This document shows positions 34,380 through 43,740 of a stretch of 64,000 nt of DNA, piece after piece. The stretch lies in NCBI GenBank assembly GCA_019694875.1, contig JAIBBC010000001.1, positions 1,619,501 to 1,683,500 of the forward strand. The letters are read 5' to 3'. The notes beneath the pieces are model-generated. The model saw only the letters and a list, made by a program, of their open reading frames with translations. It did no database searches and was not told the DNA's origin. This DNA comes from Cyclobacteriaceae bacterium. Lineage in GTDB: Bacteria; Bacteroidota; Bacteroidia; Cytophagales; Cyclobacteriaceae. The first letter of the stretch is position 1; each line of letters begins with the position of its first letter. A program made the position numbers and the translations under genes.

Positions 34380-37300
34380 TTGACCTCACCTAAATTTGAT
34401 AGAGTGAGGGCCAAAAAAAGAATAAAGACTGAATTCCTTCTGCATCTTCGTAACGAATTGGATGCAAAGAATAAGCACAATAGAAAATCTATTGAGCACG
34501 TTGCCGCATCCTACGGTATCACCGATAAATCAGAAGTAAAAGAATACACAGAACTTGCTATCGTACTAAAAGCAAGAAGCATTGCTCTTTCACCTCTGCC
34601 ACTTGGATCTAAATATGCAAGCATAGTTGACTTGTACAAAAGCCAGGTAAATATTTCCCACCGCACAAGTCAGAGCATTTTACTTCAGCAGTACAGTACA
34701 CCCGCACCAATTTCATTCCTTGCTGGAATTTTTGTTAATGCAGAGACAAACATTTCTGTTTTTGAACCCTCTGCCGGAAATGGCCTACTCACTATTGCAG
34801 CACAACCATCACGAGTTATTGTCAATGAGATTGATGAGCTTAGAAGATCGAACCTTCAAGACCAGGGATACAGACAAGTCTTATCTCAGGATGCAACTGT
34901 AGCCTTTAAAGATTTTGAAAAGAAGTTTGATGCAATAATTACAAATCCTCCGTTTGGTTTACTTAACCATGAAGTAAAGTATGATACTTTCGGAATAGAG
35001 GTACTCGATCACCTCATGGCGCTGAGAGCATTGGACTGCATGAAAGACAATGGAAAGGCAGCAATCATCATTGGAGGACATACCCGATACGATAAGAAGG
35101 GACGGATTCAAAAAGGAAAGAATCGTTTCTTCTTTAATTATTTATTCAGTCGATACAATGTGCTCGACATCATACCAATTGACGGTAAGAAACTCTATTC
35201 TCGTCAAGGCACTTCATTCGATACAAGATTGATTCTGATTGATGGCCGAAAGTCAAAACCATCTGGAGCCGCACCATTGAAAGATGAAGTGCGAGATAAA
35301 GTGGTTGATTCTTTTGAAGAACTGTTTGAACGTGTAATGAGTGTTACCCGCCTGCGTCAAGACTTTGGCGGACAGGCAAATCCTCGAAAAGAAATTTCTA
35401 TGAACAAATTTGAATTGGAAGCCATGGCCACCGAAGCTTTTGCGAAGGAGGCACAGGCACTTGCCCTGGAGCTTGAGTTAATGAGCTTTGATGAACTCGG
35501 TATGCCATACACTCCGGCATCCAGTAGTTGCTTTGTATTGAATACCGTTGTGCCGGACTCAATGGGCTACGAAACCCATGCAGCGTTGCAACGAATTAAA
35601 GAAGCAGTAGGTGGCGATATAGATGAGTATGTAAGAATCAAGCTCAACTACCGAAGCAAAGTAGAACTATGCAAAGCACTCTCTGCCGAACAGATTGATG
35701 CAGTAGCCATGTCGGTTTACAATATTGAAGAGCGAGGAGTCGGAATGATTATCGGTGACCAAACCGGAATTGGTAAAGGTCGTATTGCTGCATCTGTTAT
35801 TCGCTATGCAGTCGAGCAAGGTGTTCAACCCATCTTCATTACAGAAAAGTCAAACCTCTTCTCTGATATTTACCGAGACCTGGTGGCTATCGGTTCTGCA
35901 CATCTAATTCCTTTTATCGTCAATGGCCGTGAAAGCAAAACCGATATTAAGGACGAAGATGGAAACATCATTTACCAGGCATTATCAGCCGCAGACCAAA
36001 CACGGATTTTTGAGAGTCACCGTGTTCCTAAGAACTTTCATTTTGTAGTTGCAACGTATTCGCAATTCAATTCACCAGAAAAAAAGCCAACCAAGCCAGC
36101 TTTCCTGAATGCCATCGCGGAAGATAACATCGTCATCATGGACGAGGCGCACAACTCATCTGGTTCCGGTAATACCGGAAACTTCATGCAGTCTGCACTA
36201 TCGCGCACCAGAGGTGTAGTGTTTCTTTCCGCCACATTTGCCAAGCGTCCTGATAACATGCCCATCTACGCGATGAAGACTTCGATTCGGGATGCAAGTA
36301 TGACAAGAGAAGCACTCATCGAAGCAATTACAAAAGGTGGTGTTGCACTTCAGGAAATTCTGGCCAGTCAGCTTGTGGCCGAAGGTCAGATGATTCGCAG
36401 AGAGCGTTCCTTCGAAGGTGTGGAGGTAAACTACATTACGCTGGATGAGAAAGAGCAGGAACATAAAGCTATAGCCGATAACATTACTTCCATCATCCGG
36501 GATATTATAAAATTCCAAACAACCTACGTGGATGAGATTGTTGAAGAGCTTGATGATATAGCAGTAGCAGAAGGAAAGCAAGTGGAGGTTCGCGAAGGCA
36601 CTTCCCAAGCTGGAGTAGATAATCTTCCTTACTTCTCCAAAGTATTCAATGTAATCAACCAAATGCTTTTCAGCATTAAAGCAGAAGCAGTAGCAGAGCG
36701 AGCCATTGCCAGATTGAAAGAAGGTAAGAAACCAGTGATTGCTTTTGCCAGCACAATGGGAAGTTTCATTGAACAAATGGAGACTGATGCGGGAATGGCA
36801 GTAACAGATGGTGATACCATCAATGCAGACTTCTCAGTAGTTCTTCAAAAAGGACTTGATGGCATTCTCCGCTACACCGAAACAGATACCGATGGACAGA
36901 AGATTTTCAAAAAATTTGAAATCTCAGAGTTCCCCATTGAAGCGCAATATGAGTATAACCGAATCAGTGACCGCATCAGAGAAGCTGCGACCGGAATAAC
37001 CATTTCCCCCATTGATGTTATTGTTAAGAAAATCAAAGATGCTGGTTACAAAGTCGCAGAAGTAACAGGTCGTAAGTATGAACTTCAGGTGAACACTAAG
37101 ATGAACAAGGCATTGGTTATGACTCGTAAGCGAGTAAACACCAATGATGCTTTCCGTCAGTTCAACAACAATGAAGTAGATGTACTGCTAATCAATCAAT
37201 CTGGAAGTACTGGAGCTTCCGCTCATGCCATCATTACGCCTAAAGTTCCGAAAGAGCAGGTGAAGCAACGCGTGATGATTGTGTTGCAGGCTGAATTGGA

Positions 37301-39131
37301 TATTAACACGGAAGTTCAGAAACGAGGCCGTATCAATCGCACTGGACAGATTTATAAACCGATTTACGATTATGTAAATTCAGCTATTCCGGCAGAGAAG
37401 CGTTTGATGATGATGCTTCAGAAGAAGCTGAAATCCTTGGATGCCAACACAACCTCCAATCAGAAATCATCAACCAAAATTCTGGACGTACCTGATTTTT
37501 TGAATAAGTACGGAGATAGGATTGTAGCGGAATACCTGAAAGAAAATCCGGAGGTCAATATGTTGTTGGATGACCCGTTGGGACTTGCTACCCGTGAAGT
37601 AGATGGAGCAGAACTGGAAGACGCAGCCCACCGAGTGTCAGGTCGAGTTGCAGTCTTGTCAACTGCTATGCAGCTTGACTTCTACAACGAAATCTCAAAC
37701 CGATATAATGAGTATGTCGAGTACCTCAAGCAAATCGGTGACTATGACTTGGAAGTAGAGGCAATGGATCTCCAGGCAGAAACCCAAACCTCGCGCACGG
37801 TGATCGTTGGTAAAGGTGGCACCAGTGAATTTGGTGATGACAGTATTTTGGAATCGGTGATGGCGAACGTATTGAAGAAACCTTTCACACGGCAGGAGCT
37901 AAACAATTTGCTGACTGAATCGCTTCAGGGTAAAGACGGAAGAGAACTGCAAAAGGAAATCAAACTTGAATATGAAGGCTACATTGAAGAGCAACTCAGA
38001 AAAGAACTTGCGGACAATGTAGTTTACTATGAGGAATTGATGCAGAATGTTCCCCAGGAAAAGAAGATTCAGAAACTTGTTGAAAAGGGCAATGCAGCGG
38101 AAGCACAGGAAGCTATAAAAGCCAGAACGAATGAGCTTCATAAGGCAATGGCAGATGCGGAAGAGAAACTGAAACGTTTATTTAACAACAGGAAGCAGTA
38201 TCTCGAATCAATTTTCGATTCATTTTATGTAGGTCGGAATTTGAATTATCCGGTGAGCAGTTATGATGGAGGGCAAGAACTCGTTCCGGCAGTGTTCCTG
38301 GGATTCATTATTGACAAGAAAAAGAAGAATCCATACGCTCCAAGTGGCTTGCGTCTGCGATTCGCTCTGGCAAGTAGCAACAAATACATCGCGATTCCTG
38401 CCAGCTATTCCCAAGATGTAAGAGCCATCATTGGTGCTAGCGTTGGCTTGCCTTATCTGGAGAAAGAATCCCTCCTGGCAAAATGGGAAGCATCCATCAA
38501 AGAAAGCACGGTCGATAGAAAGATTCGACATGTCATCACTGGAAATGTACTTCAAGCTTTCAGTGCTTACAAGGGAAAACTAGTAAGCTATACCACAATT
38601 GATGGTGGTATCAAGAAGGGAATTTTAATGCCTGAGTATTGGGAACCTGGTAATGACGTGCAGCAAAAAACCGTGGTGCCAATCTTCAGGGCGATGAAAA
38701 TTATTCGCTCTCTTACAACTGGTGCAAGCATAACTACCAAGAATGGAGTGTCGCTATTCAAACAACCTGGAAAATTCAAGATTGTGGTTTCGGCAGCCAG
38801 GTCAAAAGGAGGTGATACTTTTCTTGATCCTGATCTTCTCACGTTGGTTGATAATAACAACTTCGAGAAAGTATCTGATCGAATGACGGCCACCGTTTCC
38901 GAAGATAGAATCGTTGACTTCGTGCAGATATTCCAGGAGAAGTTTAACGATAGCGTTTCCTTAAGTCCTTCACAGTACGAATTGATAAAAGGTGAGATAC
39001 CAAAGAAAGAACCGAGGAGTAGACCTGTAGTCGTGATGCTACCGAAACAATCTTCATCCGAAGTAGAGCAATTGGAACTGGAGGCAATGGCTCTCGAACT
39101 CGAATTAGAACTATTAAACTTTGCAGCGTAA
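34380..39131 (+). CDS. Polyvalent protein: N6-adenine methylase plus strawberry-notch-like helicase
   Basis: 1583 residues from a TTG; a GTG at 34404 is the alternative and no early ATG exists. A methyltransferase covers residues ~95-330, with motif I FEPSAGNGLL (128-137) and DAIITNPPFG (184-193). An SF2 helicase of strawberry-notch type follows: IIGDQTGIGKGRIAA (near 459), VIMDEAHNSSGSG (near 586) and QKRGRINRTGQ in the C-terminal lobe. An acidic helical motif (ELEAMA, then LELELM-F) sits near residues 341-372 and recurs at the C-terminus. Such multi-domain proteins are carried by phages and conjugative elements, probably to protect and remodel incoming DNA. It leads the operon with the ATPase and holin-like genes. 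Confidence 0.8.
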   Translation: MTSPKFDRVRAKKRIKTEFLLHLRNELDAKNKHNRKSIEHVAASYGITDKSEVKEYTELAIVLKARSIALSPLPLGSKYASIVDLYKSQVNISHRTSQSILLQQYSTPAPISFLAGIFVNAETNISVFEPSAGNGLLTIAAQPSRVIVNEIDELRRSNLQDQGYRQVLSQDATVAFKDFEKKFDAIITNPPFGLLNHEVKYDTFGIEVLDHLMALRALDCMKDNGKAAIIIGGHTRYDKKGRIQKGKNRFFFNYLFSRYNVLDIIPIDGKKLYSRQGTSFDTRLILIDGRKSKPSGAAPLKDEVRDKVVDSFEELFERVMSVTRLRQDFGGQANPRKEISMNKFELEAMATEAFAKEAQALALELELMSFDELGMPYTPASSSCFVLNTVVPDSMGYETHAALQRIKEAVGGDIDEYVRIKLNYRSKVELCKALSAEQIDAVAMSVYNIEERGVGMIIGDQTGIGKGRIAASVIRYAVEQGVQPIFITEKSNLFSDIYRDLVAIGSAHLIPFIVNGRESKTDIKDEDGNIIYQALSAADQTRIFESHRVPKNFHFVVATYSQFNSPEKKPTKPAFLNAIAEDNIVIMDEAHNSSGSGNTGNFMQSALSRTRGVVFLSATFAKRPDNMPIYAMKTSIRDASMTREALIEAITKGGVALQEILASQLVAEGQMIRRERSFEGVEVNYITLDEKEQEHKAIADNITSIIRDIIKFQTTYVDEIVEELDDIAVAEGKQVEVREGTSQAGVDNLPYFSKVFNVINQMLFSIKAEAVAERAIARLKEGKKPVIAFASTMGSFIEQMETDAGMAVTDGDTINADFSVVLQKGLDGILRYTETDTDGQKIFKKFEISEFPIEAQYEYNRISDRIREAATGITISPIDVIVKKIKDAGYKVAEVTGRKYELQVNTKMNKALVMTRKRVNTNDAFRQFNNNEVDVLLINQSGSTGASAHAIITPKVPKEQVKQRVMIVLQAELDINTEVQKRGRINRTGQIYKPIYDYVNSAIPAEKRLMMMLQKKLKSLDANTTSNQKSSTKILDVPDFLNKYGDRIVAEYLKENPEVNMLLDDPLGLATREVDGAELEDAAHRVSGRVAVLSTAMQLDFYNEISNRYNEYVEYLKQIGDYDLEVEAMDLQAETQTSRTVIVGKGGTSEFGDDSILESVMANVLKKPFTRQELNNLLTESLQGKDGRELQKEIKLEYEGYIEEQLRKELADNVVYYEELMQNVPQEKKIQKLVEKGNAAEAQEAIKARTNELHKAMADAEEKLKRLFNNRKQYLESIFDSFYVGRNLNYPVSSYDGGQELVPAVFLGFIIDKKKKNPYAPSGLRLRFALASSNKYIAIPASYSQDVRAIIGASVGLPYLEKESLLAKWEASIKESTVDRKIRHVITGNVLQAFSAYKGKLVSYTTIDGGIKKGILMPEYWEPGNDVQQKTVVPIFRAMKIIRSLTTGASITTKNGVSLFKQPGKFKIVVSAARSKGGDTFLDPDLLTLVDNNNFEKVSDRMTATVSEDRIVDFVQIFQEKFNDSVSLSPSQYELIKGEIPKKEPRSRPVVVMLPKQSSSEVEQLELEAMALELELELLNFAA

Positions 39132-40690
39132 TGATAACGGCTAATAATTATTTTGAAGAAGTGCAGCGGATTGGTGTGGATACTTTGCCTGAGACGCTAA
39201 AGAAAGGCCATGACCTTGTAGTGAGGAGTACTTCCAACGGAACAACTTGGAGTAACTATCATGGAAGTGACAGTATTAAAAAAGTAATTGACCTTTATTT
39301 TCAGAAACTCACTGAATATGCAGGTTCAATAAGTCCAAAAGCGACAACTCCTAAAGAAACAGCAAAACCAAAAGCTGCCGTTTCGAAACCAACCAAAGGA
39401 GCTAGTAAACCGAAGAAGGTTAAGGAAGTTGAAAAGCCAAAGAATATAAAACATGTGGAGCACATTCGCGAAGAAGTCAAATTCATAAAGCGTTATGTCG
39501 GTCTGCACAATAAAGTGAAATCACCGAATGCTATTCTCGCTTTCATAAAAGCATTGCAACGAAGCATTGTGCAAAAACTCATTCGCAAGACTTCGCCATT
39601 GGCCGAAGAAATTGAGATGATCCAAAACAAGCTTGTGCAGGCATTCAACAAAATGAAAGGTGAAGAGTCATTTGCAATTAATGACAAGGACTTGAGCCGC
39701 CTGGTAGCCATAGCCGGAGGCGAGGCAGTATACCCCTCCATTGCAGCAATCAAAAGATACATTGGTTTGCAGGGACAATCCGATGAGAAGAAGATCCACA
39801 GTTTCATGAAGTATCTGGAAAACCTTGTGGAGAAAAAGAAGATCATGAAAGACGATCCGTATGCCGATAAGGTGAATGCCATTTACAAAAGCGTCAAACA
39901 GAGAACCAGTGCCAAAATTTCTATATCGAAGGCAGAGCTAAATGGCCTAGAAGGAATTGTGAAAGCTTGTGGATGCAAACATGAAGTGGGAAAAATCTAC
40001 GACACGGGAGGCCGAAAGCTCAGGCCATGTAAAAGCAGAAATTACTCCGATGCAAGTCGTGGCGCATGTTCACATAACAAAGGATTGAGTGGTGTATTGA
40101 CGGCAGAGGAAATGGCAAATCGAAAACTTGACCTTCTTAATTTCTCTTCGTTTTGGCACACCTTGTTTGGTAATCCTGCGAGGAATTTCACCATGATGTT
40201 TCATGGTGAGCCGCACAATGGCAAGACAATCTTCCTGTTAAAGCTTGCGCAATACCTTGCAGAACGTTTTGGGGATGTGCTTTATGTATCGTCCGAGGAA
40301 TTTGCATCGCCCACGATGACCAAAAAGGTCAATGAGTTCCTTAATCCTTTGCCTGAAAGGTTGCACTTCGCAGAAAATCTGCAAGACCCAGACCTTTCGC
40401 AGTATCAGTTTATCATCCTCGACTCAGTAAATGACCTTGGATTGAAAATCAATGAGTACAAAGAACTCCGAAAGGAGCATCCGGACACGGCTTTCATTTT
40501 CATTCTTCAACATACCAAGGCTGGAGATTTCAAAGGTGGAAAGGATTGGGAGCACATTGCTGAGATAGCGGGAGAGGTTCACAAAGGTGTTGTCAACGTA
40601 ACCAAGAACAGGTACGCACCTAAGAACACCTTAGACTTCTTCAGACAGTTCGGTATACAATGGCAAGAACCAGCAGGTAAGAATCATTAA
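39131..40690 (+). CDS. RecA/RadA-fold ATPase with helical and cysteine-rich N-terminal region
   Basis: 519 residues; the ATG overlaps the upstream stop (TAATG). Residues ~70-110 are a lysine-rich linker and residues ~115-270 two similar helical segments (FIKRYVGLHNK, IKRYIGLQGQ). A Cys-containing block (KACGCKHEVGKIYDTGGRK) follows. The ATPase core has Walker A MFHGEPHNGKTIF near residue 358 and Walker B YQFIILDSVND near 428. The fold resembles RadA/DnaB-type motors. In an element lacking a terminase it is the best candidate for genome packaging or replication. It shares the motif DLLNFSSF with the upstream protein's LELLNFAA. Confidence 0.7.
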   Translation: MITANNYFEEVQRIGVDTLPETLKKGHDLVVRSTSNGTTWSNYHGSDSIKKVIDLYFQKLTEYAGSISPKATTPKETAKPKAAVSKPTKGASKPKKVKEVEKPKNIKHVEHIREEVKFIKRYVGLHNKVKSPNAILAFIKALQRSIVQKLIRKTSPLAEEIEMIQNKLVQAFNKMKGEESFAINDKDLSRLVAIAGGEAVYPSIAAIKRYIGLQGQSDEKKIHSFMKYLENLVEKKKIMKDDPYADKVNAIYKSVKQRTSAKISISKAELNGLEGIVKACGCKHEVGKIYDTGGRKLRPCKSRNYSDASRGACSHNKGLSGVLTAEEMANRKLDLLNFSSFWHTLFGNPARNFTMMFHGEPHNGKTIFLLKLAQYLAERFGDVLYVSSEEFASPTMTKKVNEFLNPLPERLHFAENLQDPDLSQYQFIILDSVNDLGLKINEYKELRKEHPDTAFIFILQHTKAGDFKGGKDWEHIAEIAGEVHKGVVNVTKNRYAPKNTLDFFRQFGIQWQEPAGKNH

Positions 40691-40709
40691 CAGTTAAACA
40701 ATAAAAAAT

Positions 40710-41192
40710 ATGGAGGTAAGTGCAGCAGGCAGTAAAACTGTCATTGGAGGATTTTTGTCAAAAATTCTCGGAACGGGAGTAAAAGAGACCGTTGATTCAA
40801 TTGGAAATGCAATCGACAAAATCGACAAGTCAGATGAGAAGCTTGAACTTCAATTGAAGTACAAAGAACTTCTTATGCAAATGGAAGGTGCGTGTATTGA
40901 TTATGAAGGCAAGCTCCTGGAAACAAAATCAAGAATCATTGAATCGGAAACGAAAGGAGAAAGTTGGCTACAACGGAATTGGAGACCAATGCTTATGTGC
41001 ATCTGCATGTTCATTGTCTTCAACAACTATGTATTGGTTCCTTACTTCAATCTTCCGATAACTACACTCGATGACCACATTTGGACGCTCATGGATTTAG
41101 GAGTAGGTGGGTATGTTGCCGGAAGGTCTCTCGAAAAGATTAGTGAGAATCTTGGGCCTGTCCTTTATAATGTGAGGAAGAAAAAACGCTGA
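40710..41192 (+). CDS. Holin-like membrane protein (3TM holin family pattern)
   Basis: 160 residues. An N-terminal amphipathic region is followed by charged helices and then ESWLQRNWRPMLMCICMFIV, which opens a pair of hydrophobic segments (to about residue 145). The pattern of a soluble coiled N-terminus, NWRP motif and C-terminal membrane segments fits the GTA/phage three-TM holin family. It would permeabilise the inner membrane to release the murein hydrolases encoded at 45-47 kb. It is the last gene of the rightward operon; its stop lies inside a terminator hairpin. Confidence 0.75.
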   Translation: MEVSAAGSKTVIGGFLSKILGTGVKETVDSIGNAIDKIDKSDEKLELQLKYKELLMQMEGACIDYEGKLLETKSRIIESETKGESWLQRNWRPMLMCICMFIVFNNYVLVPYFNLPITTLDDHIWTLMDLGVGGYVAGRSLEKISENLGPVLYNVRKKKR

Positions 41193-41210
41193 GGTGAAGA
41201 CCTCAGCGTT
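41185..41210. terminator. Bidirectional terminator between convergent genes
   Basis: AACGCTGAGG and CCTCAGCGTT form a perfect ten-base-pair stem around TGAAGA. A run of six A on the left side supplies a U-tract for transcripts from the right. It overlaps the stop codon of the holin-like gene and separates two converging units. Confidence 0.8.
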
Positions 41211-41222
41211 CGCTACATTGAA

Positions 41223-41798
41223 TTAAAGACTGATTCCGTTTACATGAGATTTTGAATCTCTCCCATTTTCATGAATCTTTTTGTAGTACTTGTGTGCTTT
41301 AGAGATATGACCTTCCATCGATCGTTTGTTTGGAAAAGGTCCCGCCTTACATTCCGGGCACCAGTACTCAATCACTTTGTCTTTATCAGCTCTAAGTCTT
41401 TTGTAAAACAGTTCACTTAATTGCCATATAGATAGTGAATGCAACAAGCAAATGAGTAAGCTAGATACCATAGCTTTTATGTTTATCAAACTAGGCTCTT
41501 GAATGGCGATGAACCAATGATCGTAATACAAGGCATTGATAAAGAAACTAACAAGTGCATATGCCTTTCCGGCTTTTTGATAGCCATTGATAATGAAGAT
41601 TAAAATAAGGAGTTCAATAACTCCGGCAAGTGCTATTCCATATAGCCAATTCAGAAAACTGAACCCGAAAAGGGTCATATCAAGTTGCTCTAGTTGTAGA
41701 AAAAGATGCCCCGCATGTGGAACATAGAGTATGATAAGCAATAGTGCTCCGTGAAAAACAACATCTGTGCTTTCAAGGTATGTGACAATTTTATTCAT
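41223..41798 (-). CDS. Multi-pass membrane protein with C2H2 zinc finger
   Basis: 191 residues. Four or five hydrophobic segments span residues ~14-125. The cytosolic tail contains WCPECKAGPFPNKRSMEGH followed by ISKAHKYYKK, giving Cys147, Cys150, His164 and His169 in C2H2 spacing. Membrane proteins with a zinc finger of this type are uncommon in bacteria. It starts 12 bases after the integrase stop and is probably cotranscribed with it. It could tether DNA to the membrane, but no family was recognised. Confidence 0.65.
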   Translation of the reverse strand: MNKIVTYLESTDVVFHGALLLIILYVPHAGHLFLQLEQLDMTLFGFSFLNWLYGIALAGVIELLILIFIINGYQKAGKAYALVSFFINALYYDHWFIAIQEPSLINIKAMVSSLLICLLHSLSIWQLSELFYKRLRADKDKVIEYWCPECKAGPFPNKRSMEGHISKAHKYYKKIHENGRDSKSHVNGISL

Positions 41799-41809
41799 AG
41801 TTGTGAGAT

Positions 41810-43054
41810 TTATTGTTGGGTTGTAATTGGTTGAGGTTTAGCCGAAAGCTTGTTACGGAGTTTCATCATGTCTTCACTTACTTTCAAGTCGAGAATTTTT
41901 GCGTAATGCTGTGTCGTCTTCAAATTTTTATGGCCAAGCATTTTGCCAACTGTTTCAATGGGCACACCATTGGAAAGAGTTACCGTAGTGGCAAATGTGT
42001 GTCGTGCCGTATGGAATGTCATCTTCTTGGTGATTTCACAGGCATCTGAAATTTCCTTTAGGTAGTTGTTCATTTTTTGATTGCTCAACACCGGCAAGAG
42101 TCTTCCTTTATTTAGGCACTGGGCATCTTCTTTATAGCGATCAAGAATTTCTAAGGCTCTCGGAAGCAAGGGAACACGTGTCGCGGTATCAGTTTTTTGC
42201 CTGCTTGTCCAAATCCATTTCTCTCCATCAATTCCTGTGGTGATTTCTTCCCTGGTGAGCTTTTTTACATCCGCGTAAGCTAATCCGGTATAGCAGCAGA
42301 ATATGAAAATGTCCCGCACTTGTCGCAATCGTGGCATTTTGAAATCTTCTTCTACAATTCTAGTCAGCTCTTCTTCTACCAGGAATGGTCTTTCTACTTC
42401 ACGCTTTGTCATTTTAAAGCCAACAAAAGGGTCTCTGTCAAGCCATCCATTTTTTATGCAGATGTGGACGATTTTTTTGAAGTTGGATAGGTACTTAACG
42501 GTTGTGTTGTGGTCACATTTGCGCTGAGACTTCAACCAGAATTCATAATTCGAAATGAATTCATAGTTAAGTTGCTTTATATCAATGTCATCAATTTGAT
42601 ATTTCCATCGCATGTATTCCTGTGTGTGCCTGAATGAAGTTTCGTAACGCTCAAAAGTGAGTGGAGAGAACTCCTGGTTAATGAGCGCTTTCATTTGATC
42701 ATTATGTTGTTTGAATACTTCCATGAGCATGCGTGACTTCTCAACAGAAGTACCGTACCACTTGGCTTTGATATTTTCCAGAGAAACTTCTTTGCCTTCA
42801 GTCATAAGCTCTCGTTGGAGATCAAAAGCTTTCAACTTAAATGCTTCAAGCATTTTATTGATCCTTCGCGACTCTTCGTTGTTGGTTTTTAGTTTGCAGT
42901 TTTGAACAGACCAGTCGGCTGGTTTCACATAGATTTTTGTGATGATATTTATGCGCTTAAGACCTATACCGATTCTCATGAAAATTGGTACCAAACCGTC
43001 TTCTTTTGCACGGTCTCTTCTTGCGAAAAACTTGACTGAAATTGTTTGCCTCAT
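41810..43054 (-). CDS. Tyrosine integrase (Bacteroidota transposon/phage type)
   Basis: 414 residues. The N-terminal arm-binding domain (RDRAKEDGLVPIFMRIGIGL) and a SAM-like core-binding domain (residues ~105-200) precede the catalytic domain. The active site has HTARH (His and Arg II), the GH before KNLKTTQHYAKI, and its Tyr nucleophile. The usual first Arg position reads TGLAYADVKKL, with Ala in its place, as is common in CTnDOT-like integrases. It drives integration and excision of the element; the att site is expected nearby. It has its own upstream region beyond the 43.25-kb terminator. Confidence 0.93.
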   Translation of the reverse strand: MRQTISVKFFARRDRAKEDGLVPIFMRIGIGLKRINIITKIYVKPADWSVQNCKLKTNNEESRRINKMLEAFKLKAFDLQRELMTEGKEVSLENIKAKWYGTSVEKSRMLMEVFKQHNDQMKALINQEFSPLTFERYETSFRHTQEYMRWKYQIDDIDIKQLNYEFISNYEFWLKSQRKCDHNTTVKYLSNFKKIVHICIKNGWLDRDPFVGFKMTKREVERPFLVEEELTRIVEEDFKMPRLRQVRDIFIFCCYTGLAYADVKKLTREEITTGIDGEKWIWTSRQKTDTATRVPLLPRALEILDRYKEDAQCLNKGRLLPVLSNQKMNNYLKEISDACEITKKMTFHTARHTFATTVTLSNGVPIETVGKMLGHKNLKTTQHYAKILDLKVSEDMMKLRNKLSAKPQPITTQQ

Positions 43055-43199
43055 ATCCCTTAGTTTAATTGGTTAAAGTATCCTTTCCAGGATGCTGAAA
43101 TCAAGATGCGCTATGATAGAACATGTTGACTTTCAGCACTTTGACCTCGTTTTGGTACCAACTTCCCGTCTGGAAGTTTGGTACCACTACTGGTACCAA
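42985..43199. repeat. Cluster of TTGGTACCAA palindromes at and upstream of integrase start
   Basis: TTGGTACCAA or a one-base variant occurs at 42985-42994 (inside the integrase gene), 43152-43161, ~43178-43187 and ~43190-43199. The second and third copies are nested in a larger inverted repeat: GGTACCAACTTCC (43154-43166) against GGAAGTTTGGTACC (43172-43185). Four copies in ~215 bases next to an integrase suggest recombinase or excisionase binding sites, or an operator of the integrase. Confidence 0.5.
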
Positions 43200-43452
43200 G
43201 GGATTGCGAATTTTCGGTTGATTTTGGTATGCCCTAAAAACAAAAAACCCCGAAATCGTGAAGATTTCGAGGTTTTGATTCTGATTGATTTGTACTACGC
43301 AGAGGAGGAGGGATTTTAATATCACCCTCAACATGCTGTATTTCATTATCTTAGGAGTGGCATTCAAACTGACTCACCAGTTAACTCACCACTTTCTTTG
43401 ACTGCAATTCTTTCCTAAATATAGCAAATCGCGTGCTAGCAACAAGCCCCCT
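43055..43452. other. Integrase upstream region (gene-free, ~400 bases)
   Basis: No convincing ORF is present. The stretch holds the GGTACC palindromes, the terminator at 43248-43272 and, nearer 43420-43450, unstructured sequence. By position it is the leading candidate for the attachment site or for the promoter of the integrase gene. Confidence 0.5.
43248..43276 (-). terminator. Terminator of the long structural/lysis operon
   Basis: CCCCGAAATC and GATTTCGAGG pair around GTGAA with a single mismatch, flanked by A-runs on the left and TTTT on the right. Read leftward the stem is followed by a U-tract, so it ends transcription from the 53.8-43.45-kb operon ahead of the integrase. It could work in both directions. 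Confidence 0.75.
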
Positions 43453-43740
43453 TTAAGGCACTATAAGTACTTCGCTACACTTACCGGGATGATAAGACGG
43501 GTTATACTTTAAATATCCAAATTGTGCGAGGTCGCCAATGACTTTATGATAGGTTGTCTTCGACTTAATTCTTGCTGCCAACATGATGCGGCTACGAGAA
43601 ATATTAAAGGGATTATTGAAGCCGTTACGAATCCACGCGGAGCACAACGCGGCACACACGCTGACATGAGCACTTGTCAGGTTTGTATCTGATGTGACTC
43701 GATTCAAGAAATCACAAAGTCCCTCAACGCTCTGCATTGT
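43453..43740 (-). CDS. Small winged-helix-like protein typical of Bacteroidota integrative elements
   Basis: 95 residues if translation starts at MQSVEGLCDFLN (43740); ATGs at 43764 and 43773 are alternatives with more overlap with the upstream gene. It has a helical domain followed by MLAARIKSKTTYHKVIGDL and the conserved YLKYNPSYHPGKCSEVLI. This recurring companion of Bacteroidota integrases and HTH_17 proteins is probably a DNA-binding regulator. Confidence 0.7.
   Translation of the reverse strand, partial: TMQSVEGLCDFLNRVTSDTNLTSAHVSVCAALCSAWIRNGFNNPFNISRSRIMLAARIKSKTTYHKVIGDLAQFGYLKYNPSYHPGKCSEVLIVP

Noticed and set aside
34380-34406. Start of the methylase-helicase at the GTG instead of TTG
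   Set aside because: Neither can be favoured firmly; TTG was kept because it gives the longer frame, but the adjacent TTTGACC shared with other arrays may belong to a promoter.
38220-38893. Long open frames on the strand opposite the methylase-helicase gene
   Set aside because: They lie wholly inside a gene with clear motifs in its own frame and show no known domain or start signal; they are shadow frames.
41810-43054. Integrase degenerate because of the missing first arginine
   Set aside because: Ala in this position is common in the Bacteroidota CTnDOT-like group, so it is not evidence of inactivity.
43055-43452. tRNA gene or tRNA-derived att site upstream of integrase
   Set aside because: No cloverleaf or conserved TTCGAAT-type arm was found in the region.
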